A stretch of DNA of 64,000 nucleotides from assembly GCF_042453785.1 (NCBI RefSeq), contig NC_091668.1:3240501-3304500 (forward strand), written 5' to 3'. The translations under genes and the position numbers were made by a program. Shown one piece after another: positions 42,215-54,912 of this stretch. This DNA is from Malus domestica. Taxonomy: Eukaryota > Streptophyta > Magnoliopsida > Rosales > Rosaceae. How positions within the stretch are numbered: the stretch's first letter is position 1; each line of letters opens with the position of its first letter. The notes below the pieces were generated by a model that saw nothing but the letters and a program-made list of their open reading frames with translations, was not told the origin of the DNA and did no database searches.

Positions 42215-43800
42215 TGCAATGTTTATTTATTTTTTCAATTTTAAGTGGGTGTTTCGGATTTGAATAGGGCAAAAAAGGGTTTTGAGGTGTAAAAGAATTT
42301 TGTTGGGTGAACTAAGATTAGCCTTTGGAGAGTAACTAGAAAAATTATGCACTAGTTTGGAAGTATTTTTAAAATTACTGAAAATATTTTTAGAGAAAAT
42401 GTTTTTTGGTTATTATGTGCTTCTTGCATAAAGCACCTTAAGTGTTTTTTTAGAATTTACTTGCATTTCTACTAAAAATTGATTCCAAAATTATTTTCAC
42501 CAAAAGTATTTTCAACTACTTTAAAAACATTTATATAAAGTCTTATGACCCTTTATAGGCATTTACTATACAAAATCATAAATTAGAAACTAGGTTGACT
42601 AGACTAGTAGTTGATCTTGTTTTCATTCTTTCTTTCTCCAATTCTTAACATATCATTATCATGATTTTCCTCGTTTCAAGTGAGTATACCGTAAAAACTT
42701 TGAAAACTAACATGCGAGAAAAAATGTATTGTCATCACTTGTTTATTAAAGTTACGTGATGAAAAAGATGAACACACAATTATTTATTGAAATAATAAAC
42801 AAGATAATAAGTTAATTTAGGATTTGCTTGTACTGAATCCTCACGTGCATGTACCATTGCCTCCTTTATTTAGGCAATTTAAAGCGACACAACCATATTA
42901 TTACATGGGAAATTTGGATAGTAATTGTTTTTTTAGCAGTTAGAAATTAGGGTCAATTTCATTTTGCATTTTATAGTTTGGAGTTCGTGATAATTTTTTT
43001 GAGAAGAAATACGATATTCATTGAAGATTGAAATACGTACATGTTTTAAAAATTAGCAAAATTAGTTATAAAGTTATTGTGTTCTGCATATGTAACTAGT
43101 GACATAAAAAGGGAGACACTAATTATTGGTTATCATTTTGACTAAAAATGTGTGTTAGTCATTTGATTATTTAGTTTAAAGACCATTCCAACAATTAAAA
43201 TTATATTGAATCATAAAACATGATTTGAAATTCAAGTTCTTAGACAATTAATAATGGTAATGTGATAATAAAAAAAAAACCTTGGATCATAAGTCTTAAT
43301 CTAGGGATGACTATTTGGTACACAACACGACAATGAGTTGAAAAAACGATAAAATAAATAGGTTTTAGTTGGCCATAATTATGCTCAAGTCATAATCGCA
43401 TGAACATATTTTTGAGCCAACTCATATGTAGCACGTTAAAATAAAACTTGAATCTTCTGTTTTCTTGACACGTAACATGTTAAAATCGTGTATCGTTTCG
43501 GTCTGAAATTAATGATGCAATTCATAATCATGTAGTATTGATCTGTTATGTCGTGTCAACACGAACCCAACAGGCAAACACAAATTGCCAATCCTATCCA
43601 TTTTCATATTCTTTAGAAAAAAGTACTAACCATTTTTCAAAAATATGACGCTAACAAAAAAAGAAAAACAAAAATAGAAAAAAAAAACAAAAATATAGGG
43701 CTAAAAAAGTTGTGCTCATCCTCTCTCTCTCTCTCTCCTCCGAATCCCAATTACGTCAAAGAAATATTAAAATAAAAGCAATGAGTGAGTCGTACAGAGA
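42215..43800. other. Upstream spacer of the CID7-like gene
   Basis: AT-rich. Contains a MITE-like inverted-repeat segment (43,302-43,596) and a CT microsatellite at about 43,720-43,738. No gene. Confidence 0.5.
43302..43596. mobile_element. MITE-like element with short inverted ends
   Basis: The left end TAGGGATGACTATTTG is complementary, with a few mismatches, to the right end CAAATTGCCAATCCTA. Inside are ACACGAC, GTCGTGTC and similar words. The target duplication is not clear. Confidence 0.5.
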
Positions 43801-44899
43801 TAGAGAGAGAAAGTAGAGAGAGAAAGAGAGAGGGGTCAAATCGAGTGGCGAAGGGGGTTGGGTTGTCTTTTACAGATTTCTGTGGTGGTGGTGGTGGTAT
43901 TTCCATTTAGCCCTTCTCCTCCTTTTTCTTTCTTTCTAGCCCACGGAGGGTTTCAAACAAAAAACACACAGAGGAGAGAGAAACTAGAGAGAGAAGCCAG
44001 AGAGAGATAGCCCTGAAAGCTTGAAGATAATATACTGGAGACGCAGCTCTCCAAGCACTCCATACAAAACCCCCAAATCTTCTACTTTCCCTCTAATCTT
44101 CTCTTTAGTTTGTGTATTCTTTAGCCGATGGATCCCTTCGATTTGGTACGAAAAGGTATACTCTTGCTGCTTCGTTCAATCGGATCTTGAGCTTCATCTG
44201 TTCAGTTTTGCAGCTTCATTAATTTCATTTCTTGAATTTTTATTTGATTTTTTTTTAGATTTCTTTTAATCATTGACGTTGAATTTGTTGAGATCTATTG
44301 AATTCGGTTGCTTGAGTAGTTATGGATTTGGTTGCTTGAGTAATCAAGTGTTATTAATTATTGTTTATTTTTAATCAAGATTTTTGTGTAGATTTTGCTG
44401 TGGAAAATGGTAGTGTGGAATATCAGGTCTTAATTAATTGAGCGTTGAATATAATTAATGTGTGAGATTTTTTTTTTTATAATTTTTTTATGTGTTATAT
44501 CCTTTACTTCTGCTTAAAAATTAAACTTTTTTTTGTTGTTTGTTACTTTAATCAGCGTTTGAACTTGAATTTTTAGGGGTTAAAGCATGTTTGTTTGAAC
44601 AAATAATTGCAGGTTTGGTGTATATTTGAAAATGATTGATATATGTATGATTCAATTTACAAAATAAGTAGATTTTCTCTTCCTGTTTAGGTATTATTTT
44701 CGATTATTTTATAACTGGATGCATCAACTTTGACGGACTTGTTGAATTGCAAGTTGGTTTTTCAAGAAGGGGAAGTTTTTGGTCAATGGGCTAATTATAA
44801 CACTCGATGAACTGTTTTGCAGGGTTTGGTTGAAGCTTAATGAAAATCAAGTTATTGTTTTATTCAAAGCTGTTTTAGTTATTTTCATTTGAGTAAATA
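43720..44899 (+). promoter_or_regulatory. Promoter / 5' UTR of the CID7-like gene with probable leader intron and uORFs
   Basis: CT-rich then GA-rich tracts (about 43,720-44,010) are typical of plant core promoters and leaders. A plausible leader intron runs from GT at 44,156 to AG at 44,822 (AAAAG|GTATAC and TTTGCAG|GGTTTGG). If spliced this way, an upstream ATG at 44,128 would make a 12-codon frame across the junction. Another ATG at 44,840 opens a 12-codon frame ending at 44,878. Both precede the main start at 44,900. Transcript start unknown. Confidence 0.5.
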
Positions 44900-47800
44900 A
44901 TGAACTTGTCCAAGAAGGGATCCTTTACCAACGACACCAAACTAAGCACTGCAAACAAGGCAACTGTGTTGAATCCCAATGCAGCAGAGTTTGTTCCCTT
45001 TTCCCTCAGATCTCCGTCATCTGGAAGCACCAGCACGGCTCAGGGCTCAAAAAAGTTTTCTTCCGCTGGAACATTTGGAAAAGCAGTACTAGATCGAACA
45101 GAATCTTCTATATCAAACAATTCCGATGACGAGGCCCACCAGTACTGGCGCCACCAGCTCCCTGATGATATTACCCCTGATTTTAAGGTCATGGGGGAAG
45201 ATGAGTCGCAAGGCCTTGGGAACCTCTCTTTGGCAGGTTTGTCCTTACACGATGATGTTGAAGCAACACGGTTTGCTGCCTCTACGGGCAGTGGATACTT
45301 ATTAAACGAGTCACATACTAATGGCAATAGCTTTTCCGAAAAGTTAAGAGCATCTGCACCTCCCTTTGGCGGGGAGGATCTTTCATCGGCCAGTTTCCTT
45401 CATATGTCACCGAAGCCTTGGGATAAACAGATTCTGAACAGTAATCAGCTTGTTGGCAATGGTCAGGAGGGGTCTCCTTATGATGGCTTTTCTAGACACG
45501 GGTTCATGAATGATATGATGGGTGAGCATGCAGTTGTGGAAGATGCTGATATTAACCCTGCTGAGTTTTTGGCTTCACAGTTCCCTGGCTTCTCTGCTCA
45601 GAGCGTTGCTGAAGTTTACTTTGCCAATGGCTGTGATTTGAACCTGACTATTGAGATGTTGACTCAGTTGGAGGTATACTTGCATTTGTTAATTCAAATT
45701 GACAAAAATAAGTTTGCCATCCTCAATCAAGGCAGCTTGCATGTCTACTGTTACATTGGATTGTTGTCAGTTAATATTTCTCTTTAAAGTTAAATATTGT
45801 ATTTTTTCAAAAAATCAAGTCAAAGAAAACATTATTAAATTGTTCATGCTAATTCTTTAGATTCTATGTATCCTTTTCATTGTGTGTGAATTGAGGTGTA
45901 TGATGGGATTTATTTGTTTTGACTTGTAGCTTCAAGTTGACGGTGGTTTTAATGAGAATTTGAACTCAAAGGCCTTGTCAGCTCCTGATCTTAGTTCAAT
46001 GGACTTCCCTGCACTTACGCCAACAGATGGTCATCATGATCATTCAAAATATGCTGGAGATGCTGATCTCCAGCAAAGCAATCCTTATCGATCTTCTGAC
46101 AAAGACAACATGCTTTTGTTCAAGTCTAGCTCATCAATTCCTAATAGAGGTGCAATAGATTTTGCTTCAGCTGTCAGAAAATTAGCAACCCAGGATTCTG
46201 GATGGAAGTATGAGAGAAATGGTTCTGCTGATGCTGCTATTGGCTCAAGCCGTTCCCATCTTTCGAACAGCACTTACAATACTGGGCATGGAAGAGGCAT
46301 GTACAGCGACAGGTCGCAGAATCGTGGTTCAGCTCGAACTGCACCTGTTTGGCTTGAAACGGGAGATGCCGTTGGTAATGTCCCTTGGTCAACCAAATTA
46401 GTTCTGTTCATGTTTGTTTAGTTATGGACATTCTTCTCGATCTATATATGCTTTTAACATTGTTGAGATGACAGCAAATATGTATTCTGATCTGCGGGAT
46501 GAAGCTCGGGACCATGCACGCCTACGTAATGCATATTTTGAGCAGGTTTGTCTTCAATGTTCTTCGCCTTAAATGGTCTGTTTCTGCACCCTTTCCGCCA
46601 CATCCTTCTTGCTTTATGTTAAGAGTGAAGCCTTAAATTGGCTTAAAATTGTGTTGGTGCAGCATATGGACATCTTGGTAGATTTAATTTTCGATCATGA
46701 TTGACTCTAGTGAGTTGAACACCAATTCTCTTTGCCTAAGATGTCAACATTAAAAATTAAATACATGGCCAAGAAACAAACTGCAGCAGCACATGGTGGG
46801 TGTTCACCTTCCATGGGTTGGAAACAAATGTGTATTTAACCAATAGGTATTAGTAGGAGTGTTTTTCCCATATCAAATTGTCATACCGGCATGCTACTGC
46901 AGTTTCATTTTTTTCCTTTCTACCATGCGTGCCGAATGTTGAGCCACATAATGATTTGTGGGTTCACTCCAATCCCCTCTACTAACTTTTTCAGCTAATG
47001 TTGCTATGAAACCAAATTTACCCTTACTGTTTCTATTAAAAAACAGGCACGGCAAGCATACCTTGTTGGAAACAAGGCTCTAGCAAAGGAGCTGAGCGTT
47101 AAAGGACAGCTGCACAACATGCATATGAAGGAAGCTCATGGAAAAGCTCAAGAGTCTATATATCGTCAGAGGTTTGTTGTCCCCCACTGTTTGTGCTTCG
47201 CCTGGGCAAGGATGCCCTAGTATTTATAGAATTTTGTTTAACCATACTGTCTATACTTATGTGCATTTGTGATGGCTTGATGCGGTCTTTTGGTTTCTTT
47301 TCATTTCTTAGTTAAGTCGTTTGGATTAGACTAAAATTTTAAACCCCTCCTCGTCTTTGTCTACCGAAATCCATTTATCTTCGAGGGAATAAACGAATAT
47401 TCTGGTTGACTTATTACCACCTCCTGAACTTCTTGTTATTTTGATCCGAGAATGCTTCTATATAAGCATCGCTAGAGTGCTACTTGATCATGCAGAGCAT
47501 GAGTTGGATAACATACTTAACGCAGTTGACAAATTTTTGCGTTCACCCTCAATGACCTTAGTTTTGATGTTTTTCTTGTTTTATTGATAAAGTTAATTGG
47601 TTGCCTTTTCTGCTGTTGTGTACTGTTTTCTGAAAACACAGGAACCCAGTTTCTCCAGAGATGCAGGGCAATGGGAGATCACAAGAGAGGATGATAGACC
47701 TGCACGGGCTGCACGTAAGTGAAGCCCTTCATGTCCTGAAGCACGAGCTGAGCGTGTTGAGGAATGCTGCCAGAGCAGGAGAGCCTGGTCTTCTGGTTTA

Positions 47801-47942
47801 TATATGTGTTGGAACGGGCCACCACACCAGGGGTTCCCGCACTCCAGCTAGGCTCCCAATTGCTGTACAGCGATACCTACTCGAAGAAGGCCTTGACTAC
47901 ACTGAACCACAGCCAGGGCTGCTCCGAGTTCTGTTATACTGA
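44900..47942 (+). CDS. CID7: CID7-like protein (PAM2, CUE-like, DUF1771 and SMR domains), 5 exons
   Basis: Exons 44,900-45,673, 45,930-46,374, 46,475-46,545, 47,047-47,171 and 47,642-47,942 join in frame into 571 codons plus stop, with GT-AG borders throughout. The N-terminus holds a PAM2 motif (ATVLNPNAAEFVPF, residues 21-34) that binds the MLLE domain of poly(A)-binding protein. A CUE-like region follows (about 217-258, NPAEFLASQFPGFSAQSV), then DUF1771 (ARQAYLVGNKALAKELSVKG) and a C-terminal SMR domain (DLHGLHVSEAL; GTGHHTRG). Arabidopsis CID5/6/7 share this order and CID7 is about the same length. A cytoplasmic role in mRNA regulation is inferred. The first-exon reading frame past 45,673 is intron. 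Confidence 0.93.
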
Positions 47943-49464
47943 GCCACGAAGATGACGTGTTTGAGGTATAGGATGTTTTTTTAACACAGCACAGTCCGTG
48001 AAGCCATAGTCATCATAGCGAATCTTGTATCTGTATATGGGAAGAAAACAAGTTTAGTCCAAGTCTGAAAAACGAAAGGAAAAAAAAACGAAGGATCGGA
48101 AAGTTAGAGGGAAAAAGACCGACAAAACGAAAAAAAAGAAGTGTATCATTAAGTTGGAGCAGTTGACCGAGGGATTACGTTTTCTGTAGCCGAAAATGAT
48201 CCTACATTGGCAGGTGCCTTGCATCTTTTGCTTTTTTTGTATCTTAAAATTTTATTTCTTTGTCAAATTCCTTTTTGATTCCCAGATGTAACTGATAGAA
48301 TTGAATTACATGATAGAACAATTCACCTTGCCAATTATACCCTGTGCCATTTAGCCGGAACTTTATGTTTCGCCGGCAACCTGAGAGTGGTTTTTTTCCG
48401 TCCCCGTTTCCAGTTCCTTTTCCGGCTTACCGGAGTTTGACCGGCATCATCAACTATGGAAACCTTAACAAGGAAGGGATGATTTAATATATATATACCA
48501 AATCTTCACATCCGTTTCACGGTTAGATCTGATCATGGGCAATTTGTACCAATATGGAGGCGGATTCTCTTGCGTCGGTTAGTAATACCGAGATGTGCAA
48601 TGTTGTGTGGGCTGATAGCCCTCCATCTTCATTGGTGTTTGTTCTGAACAACGAAGGTTTACCTTGTCCTCATTAGTTTTGTTTGGGTAGTGTAGGGGGT
48701 GATGTTTTTTCATGGTTGCAGCGTCCTCCTTGTTGTACCCCTCTACACTGTTGGTTACTGCTTATGCGCTTGCCTCTATGTAGGCTTTCGGTGTATGTTT
48801 CTAGCATCTTTGCCCCGGAATCTATTTCCCAGTTTATCAAAAACAAAAAAAAAAACACTCTTGTTTTAGGAGGGTGTGTTCAATTGAGATTTTGACGGAT
48901 TATAATAGATTTATAAATTCATGGATTTTGATTAAGTTTAATTGATTTGTAGAGATTATATGTAAAATTTTGATCTAATTCTCTCGAAATCTCAAGAGAA
49001 TACGTGAGGTTTGTGAATGCTTAAAATACCGTAAGAAATCTCTCAAATTCTCTCAAACTCCTCAACTCTTTAAAATTCTTTAAAACAAATTCGTAATGGA
49101 GTACTCCCAAAATGTTCTAAACTTCTTCATAATTCTAATTGAATACACTCGGATTTTTTAGGATTTTAATAAATTATTTTAAAATCATGATTAGATACAA
49201 GTTGAGTTTAAGAGAATCACCAATAAAATTACGATTTAGTGCTCCTTTATTGTTTGTTTAGTGGTCTTTGAGTTTTATTTTTTTATTACACGTTTATAAT
49301 CAATAAAAAGGTTGAGCCCAATTGGCCATGTGTTGTGTGTTCGTTTCCTTGTACTTGAGTTCGACGCATCCATCCAAAGATTAAAGAAGCTTACAATATA
49401 CACCGTCTCATTAAAATAAAAACGTTTGTAACTGATTCTATTTGTGCATATATCCATCAAATAA
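47943..49464. other. Spacer with a poly-A-ended repeat and a MITE-like element
   Basis: It begins with the CID7-like 3' UTR. About 48,590-48,856 looks like a retrotransposed fragment ending in an A-rich tail (AAAACAAAAAAAAAAAC). 48,872-49,150 is MITE-like. No gene. Confidence 0.45.
48872..49150. mobile_element. MITE-like element, GGGTGTGTTCAATT ends
   Basis: The left end GGGTGTGTTCAATTGAGAT is partly complementary to the right end ATTCTAATTGAATACACTC. The interior is AT-rich with repeated TCTCAAATTCTCTC words. No clear target duplication. Confidence 0.5.
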
Positions 49465-52150
49465 ATGTTTAAGAGACCACAATCTCTTCTCTTACTCTCC
49501 TCTGCCCTCTCTCACTCTGCCCGCATATCCCCATCTTCTTCTTCCTCCTCCTCTCAATGGTTCTCCATCCTCCGCGCCGCCGTCGCCGCCGCAGACTTGC
49601 AGCTCGGAAAGCGTGTGCACGCGCTGATCGTAACCTCCGGCGATGGCCCGGATCAGTTTTTGACCAACAACCTCATCGCCATGTATTCCAAATGCGGATC
49701 GCTTTTATCCGCACGCCGCCTGTTTGATAAAATGCCCGGCCGAGACCTTGTCACATGGAACTCCATTCTAGCGGCCTATGCGCATGCTGCGGGCTCTGAT
49801 GTTGAGAATGTTCAAGAGGGTCTTAGCCTTTTCCGGCGTCTTCGTGAGTCGGTTGTTTTTACCAGTCGGCTCACTTTGGCGCCGGTTTTGAAAATGTGTT
49901 TGATATCAGGGCACCTATGGGTTTCCGAGGCGGTTCATGGGTATGCTGTTAAGATTGGATTGGAGTGGAATGAGCTTGTTTCTGGTGCTCTTGTGAATAT
50001 ATATTCTAAATTCGGACGAATTAAGGCCGCTCGTGTGTTGTTTGATGGGATGATGGAAAGGGATGTTGTGTTGTGGAATACAATGCTCAAGGCATATGTG
50101 GAAACGGGTCTTGAGGAAGAAGGACTTTCTTTCTTCTCAGCGTTTCATCGGAGTGGATTGCATCCCGATGATGTAAGTGTGCGTTCTGTTCTCAATTGGA
50201 TTGACAAAGTTGATTCTTATGAATGCAAGAGGCACATGGAGCAGGTTCAAGCATACGCGACAAAATTGTTTTTGTATGATACAAAGTCAGAGTGTTCGGA
50301 TATATATTCTTGGAACAAGACGTTGTCCGAGTATGTTAAAGCTGGTGAAAATTGGGCTGCTATAGACTGCTTTAGAAACATGGTACGATCAAAAGTAGAG
50401 ATTGACACGGTGACATTAGTTGTTATTCTGTCTACGGTTGCCGGTGTAAATGATTTGGAGTTGGGGAAACAGATTCATGGTCTTGCTTTGAAATCACGTT
50501 TTGATTCTGTTGTTTCTGTTGCAAATAGCCTCATCAACATGTATTCACGGGCTCGTTCTGCTTATTCTTCAAGAAAAGTGTTCAATCGCATGAAAGAAGT
50601 GGACTTAATTTCGTTGAACTCAATGATATCATGTTGTGCGCAAAGTGGTTTAGGAGAGGAAGCCGTAAACTTATTCATAGGCTTATTACATGATGGTTTG
50701 AGACCGGATCAATTTACTATCGCAAGTATTCTAAGGGCTTGCTCCTCCCTTGAAGAAGGGTTGTCAGCCAGCAAACAGATACATGTTCATGCTATAAAAT
50801 CTGGTATTGTTGCTGACAGTTTTGTTTCGACAGCTCTTATTGATGTTTATTCTAGAAGTGGAAACATGGAGGACGCGGAGGTCGTTCTTGGAAATGAACT
50901 TGAATTCAATCTGGCATCTTGGAATGCAATGATGTTCGGATACATAATGTGTAATGACAGTCACAAGGCATTGGAACTTATGAGGATAATGCACGAAGGT
51001 GGACACAGCACAGATGCGATATCTTTAACAACTGCGGCTAAGGCTGCTAGTAGCCTGGTAGCTTTGGGACCAGGACCAGGAAAGCAAATTCATGCTCATG
51101 CCATAAAAACAGGTTTTGTTTCGGATTTATGTGTTAACAGTGGAATTCTGGAGATGTATATCAAATGTGGTGACATGGGAAGTGCACACACAGTGTTCAA
51201 CGACATCCCTGCACCCGATGGTGTTGCATGGACAACTATGATCTCAGGATGTGTAGAAAATGGAGATGAAGGGCGCTCTCTTTCTATATACCATCGGATG
51301 AGGCAGTCAGGAGTCTCCCGATGAATATACCTTAGCCACCCTTGTCAAAGCCAGCTCTTGTCTGACAGCATTAGCACCAGGGAAACAGATACACGCTGAT
51401 GTGATAAAGTTGGATTTTTCCTCAGACCCTTTTGTCGCGACATCACTTGTTGACATGTATGCCAAGTGCGGCAACATAGAAGATGCTTATCATTTATTCA
51501 GGAAAATGGATGTTAGGAATGTCGCCCTGTGGAATGCCATGTTGGTCGGTTTAGCTCAGCACGGAAATGCTAAAGAAGCACTAAGCCTTTTCAGAGTCAT
51601 GAAAACGAAGAACATCGAGCCTGATAGAGTTACTTTCATTGGAGTCCTTTCCGCTTGCAGCCATTCTGGTTTAGTATCCGAAGCATTTGAGTATTTTTCT
51701 AAAATGCAGAAAGATTACGGCGTCGAACCTGAGATGGAGCACTACTTTTGCCTAGTTGATGCCCTTGGCCGCGCAGGTCTATTCCAAGAGGCAGAAAAAC
51801 TGATAGCATCAATGCCCTTTGAAGCTTCTGCTTCAATGTATAGAGCCCTTCTATGTGCTTGTAGAGTAATGCTCGTAGAGTCAAAGGGGAAACCGAAACT
51901 GGAAAACGGGTAGCAGTACAGCTCCTGGCTGTGGAGCCATCTAACTCGTCTGCTTACGTGCCTTTATCCAGCATCTATGCAGCTGCAGCGTTCTCTGTAC
52001 TACCAGAGTCAGAAGCTAGCAATAGCTTATGGACTCATAAGCACTCCTCCATCCGCTGCCATTTGGGTGATAAAAAAACCTGAGAGTTTGTGAAGATTGC
52101 CAGAATGCAGTCAAATACATATCTAAGGTTTCTCAGAGAGAGATCGTTTC
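49465..52150 (+). pseudogene. PPR-DYW (PLS class) protein, pseudogene with two frame breaks
   Basis: The first frame (49,465-51,324, 619 codons) starts MFKRPQSLLLLSSALSHSAR, an organelle-targeting-like N-terminus, then PLS repeats (LGKRVHALIVTSG, NNLIAMYSKCGSLLSARRLF, ERDVVLWNTMLKAYVE). At about 51,316 the frame shifts, and repeats continue in 51,327-51,866 (PDEYTLATLVKASS, MYAKCGNIEDA, PDRVTFIGVLSACSHSG). A second shift at about 51,865 follows a near-duplicated GTAGAGT. Then come E-motif traces (about 51,870-51,980) joined abruptly to a DYW remnant (KLAIAYGLISTPPSA and, after another shift, DCQNAVKYISKVSQREI, ending about 52,140). The front of DYW is deleted. It resembles At4g33170-type proteins, which edit organellar RNA. 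Unlikely to be functional, though the first frame could make a truncated repeat protein. Confidence 0.88.
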
Positions 52151-52299
52151 ATGGGGGTTCTTTCAGTGCAGCTGCCTGCTATCCGACCCATATTTTTTGA
52201 ACAGATGGATTTCGTGGCGAATCACTTTTGGGTAACCCCATCTTCTACCTTCAGTTTTTGCTTATGGTACTTCATTGGCAACATTGCTAGATTTAGGGA

Positions 52300-53000
52300 T
52301 TCTACTGACCGATTTGGAATGAGCTTGTTTCTGGTGCTCTTGTGAATATATTCCAAATTCGGATGAATTAAGGCCGCTCTTATGTTGTTGATGGGATGAT
52401 GGAAAGGGATGTTGTGTTATGGAATACAATGCTCAAGGCATATGTGGAAACAGGTCTTGAGGAAGGACTTTATTTCTTCTCTGCATTTCATTGGAGTGGA
52501 TTGCGTCTTGATGATGTTAGTGTGCGCTCTGTTCTCCGTGGGATTGACAAAGTTGATTCTTATAGATGCAAGAGGCATACGGAGCAGGTTCAAGCATACG
52601 CGAAGAAATTGTTTCTGTATGATACAAAGTAGGAGTGTTTGGACATATATTCTTGGAACAAGACATTGTCCGAGTATGTTAAAGCTGGTGAAAATTGGGC
52701 TGCTGACTGCTGTACTGTATTCGAACGCTTGTTCTGCTTATTCATTGAGAAAAGTGTTCAATCACGTGAAAGAAGTGGACTTAATTTCGGTGAACTCAAT
52801 GATATCATGATGTGCGCAAAGTGGTTTAGGAAGGAAGCGGTAAACTTATTTACAGGTTATTATTACATGATGGGCTGTCAGCCAGCAAACAATTCATGTT
52901 CATGATATAAAATCCGATATTGTTGCTGACAGAATAAACTCAAGTTCAATCTGGCATCTTGGAATGCAATGATGTTCGGATACGTAATGTGGGATGACGG
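52300..53000 (+). pseudogene. Second, shorter PPR fragment (partial duplicate)
   Basis: Closely matches 49,955-50,960 of the neighbour: TGGAATGAGCTTGTTTCTGG, ATGGAAAGGGATGTTGTGTT, CAAGACATTGTCCGAGTATG, TGGCATCTTGGAATGCAATG. It has a stop from TAG after TACAAAG (52,630) and internal deletions at about 52,709 and 52,895-52,935. It lies directly after the first pseudogene in the same orientation, so it looks like a partial tandem duplicate. Confidence 0.88.
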
Positions 53001-53434
53001 TCAGATGGCAAAGTTCAAGATTTTTAGAGGGTTTGAGGGAAATCCCCATATCTGCACTTAATAGGCAAGGCAAGCATTTGAGTCTGGCATCTCGTTCATC
53101 AACTCAGGGAACATTTTGATGTCTGGAAGGCTCATCCCCTTTTAACTTCAATGACTGATGGAAAAAGGGAAGAGGTGAGAGTTATATACTTCATTGTTTT
53201 TACTTAATTTGTTTTAACAAAAAAAAATAGCGTGTTGAAATCATTGTCAAGAGTGTTTAGTCAAAGAATTCATAGCGCACACAGAATTTTGAGAAAAAAA
53301 AATGTTAAAAGACTTTACCCATATAGTATTTTTATTTTTTATTTATTTTTGCTCTAAGAAACGAAAAAGCACTAGATAGTGATACCATGATCACAACCAG
53401 TTCCAATACAATTAAGAACAATGATGATTCTCTT

Positions 53435-53624
53435 CGGATCCTCTTTGTGAGGATCTAGGGGATTCATAAATCGTTTTCGTTCATCGTACATCGTGCAGTC
53501 AGTTTTTGTCAGGTACTATTTGTATTCAATTTTAAATAAAAAAATTTAAAATGATTTCTAATCGCACGATATACAATGAACACACACGATTTATGAATCT
53601 CCGGATCTTGACAAAGAGGATCCG
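53435..53624. mobile_element. MITE, CGGATCCTCTTTGT inverted ends
   Basis: A 190-bp element whose left arm CGGATCCTCTTTGTGAGGAT is complementary, with few mismatches, to the right arm, continuing with GGGGATTCATAAATCG versus CGATTTATGAATCTCC. Related in style to the 15,985-16,213 element (GGATCC words). No clear target duplication. Confidence 0.65.
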
Positions 53625-54551
53625 TCACTCAAACAAGAAAGCTTTTCTTGCCATAGAAGGCAATGTCCCATCCCGAATATGAACATTAGTAAAACTAAAA
53701 CCAATGCTAGTGATTGTATTTGCCAAAAAGTTCTCCGTAAACATGATTCCACAAAATGGAGTAAAAAAAAGTCGTCAACAACTTAGTATCTGTTTAGGAA
53801 TCTACTTGAATTCAACTTTTTAAACTCAAAAACAATTTTCAAGTTTTAGGTCTTAAAAACTTGTTTGGTAGGACTATTTTAAAAAACTGAAATCGAGACT
53901 AACTAAAAAATAGTCTTAAACTCACTTATTTCTTTTTTCTCGCTCATCCCCTCTCACTCTAAATCTATCTCTCTTTTCTTCTTTCTCTTTCCTCTTTTTT
54001 TAATTTTTTTTTGTTTTTACCTTTTTCATCCCTTCTCCAATCTGCTCTATTTATTCTCACAGTTCTTTCTCTTACTCCTCTTCCTCTCTATCTCGTCCGA
54101 TCCTCACCCTTCTTTCTCTTTCCTTCAATCATCTATTACTTTCTTTCATCTTCTCTCTCTCTTTCTTGCGACCCATTCTTTTTAGATATCTTTATTTAGT
54201 TTAAGTTGTAAGATTTAAAATTTTTAAATAACAAACCAATCAAGTTTTGAGTATTAAAGAAAATTGTTTTAAAGAAATGTTTTGAGAAATAATAAAAAAT
54301 TTCAAATACGATACCAAGCCTTTAATATCTAAAGAATAAAAGAACACTTAAAAAGCAAGTTTTACGTTACATGATTTCCACGTTGATATTTCAATTAAAC
54401 TGTAAATTCATTTGATTTATATAAACAAATAAACAGTCTTCAAATAAAATAAATTCTTTTTAAGATAATGAATAAAGAATACTATTTTTTTTATAGTAAA
54501 ATAATGCCACATCAATAAGGACGAAGAATCATTTTCCTTCCTAAAACTAAC

Positions 54552-54912
54552 ACTATGTTTGGATGAGAGAAATAAATTTGAAATTTTGGTAAAAGTTAGA
54601 ATTTATAAATTAACATGCACCAATTCCCTTGTTTGGATTCATAAACATAGAAATTTAGAATTTCCACAGGGAAAAAAAACTTGGAATTTGGGACCTCTAA
54701 TTCCCAAGTTCAAATTTCATGTAAATAGGTGTCATTTCTCAATTTCTATGATTTAGAGTTTAAAAATAACAAATTCAGTATTCAATTCTATTGTTCTTTT
54801 AGATTAACTAAACAAGAAAATTTACAAACTCTTGAAAATAAAATCTTGTCATTTCAATTTCCGTCATTTTAAAATTCTTTAGTAATCTTAAATCTCTTCA
54901 TCCAAACATAAG
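54552..54912. mobile_element. MITE-like element, TATGTTTGGATGAGAG ends
   Basis: The left end CTATGTTTGGATGAGAGAAA is complementary, with a few mismatches, to the right end near AAATCTCTTCATCCAAACATA. AT-rich interior. Element type and target duplication are uncertain. Confidence 0.55.

Noticed and set aside
54011-54199. Ser/Leu/Pro-rich 62-codon frame
   Set aside because: Product of a pyrimidine-rich low-complexity tract.
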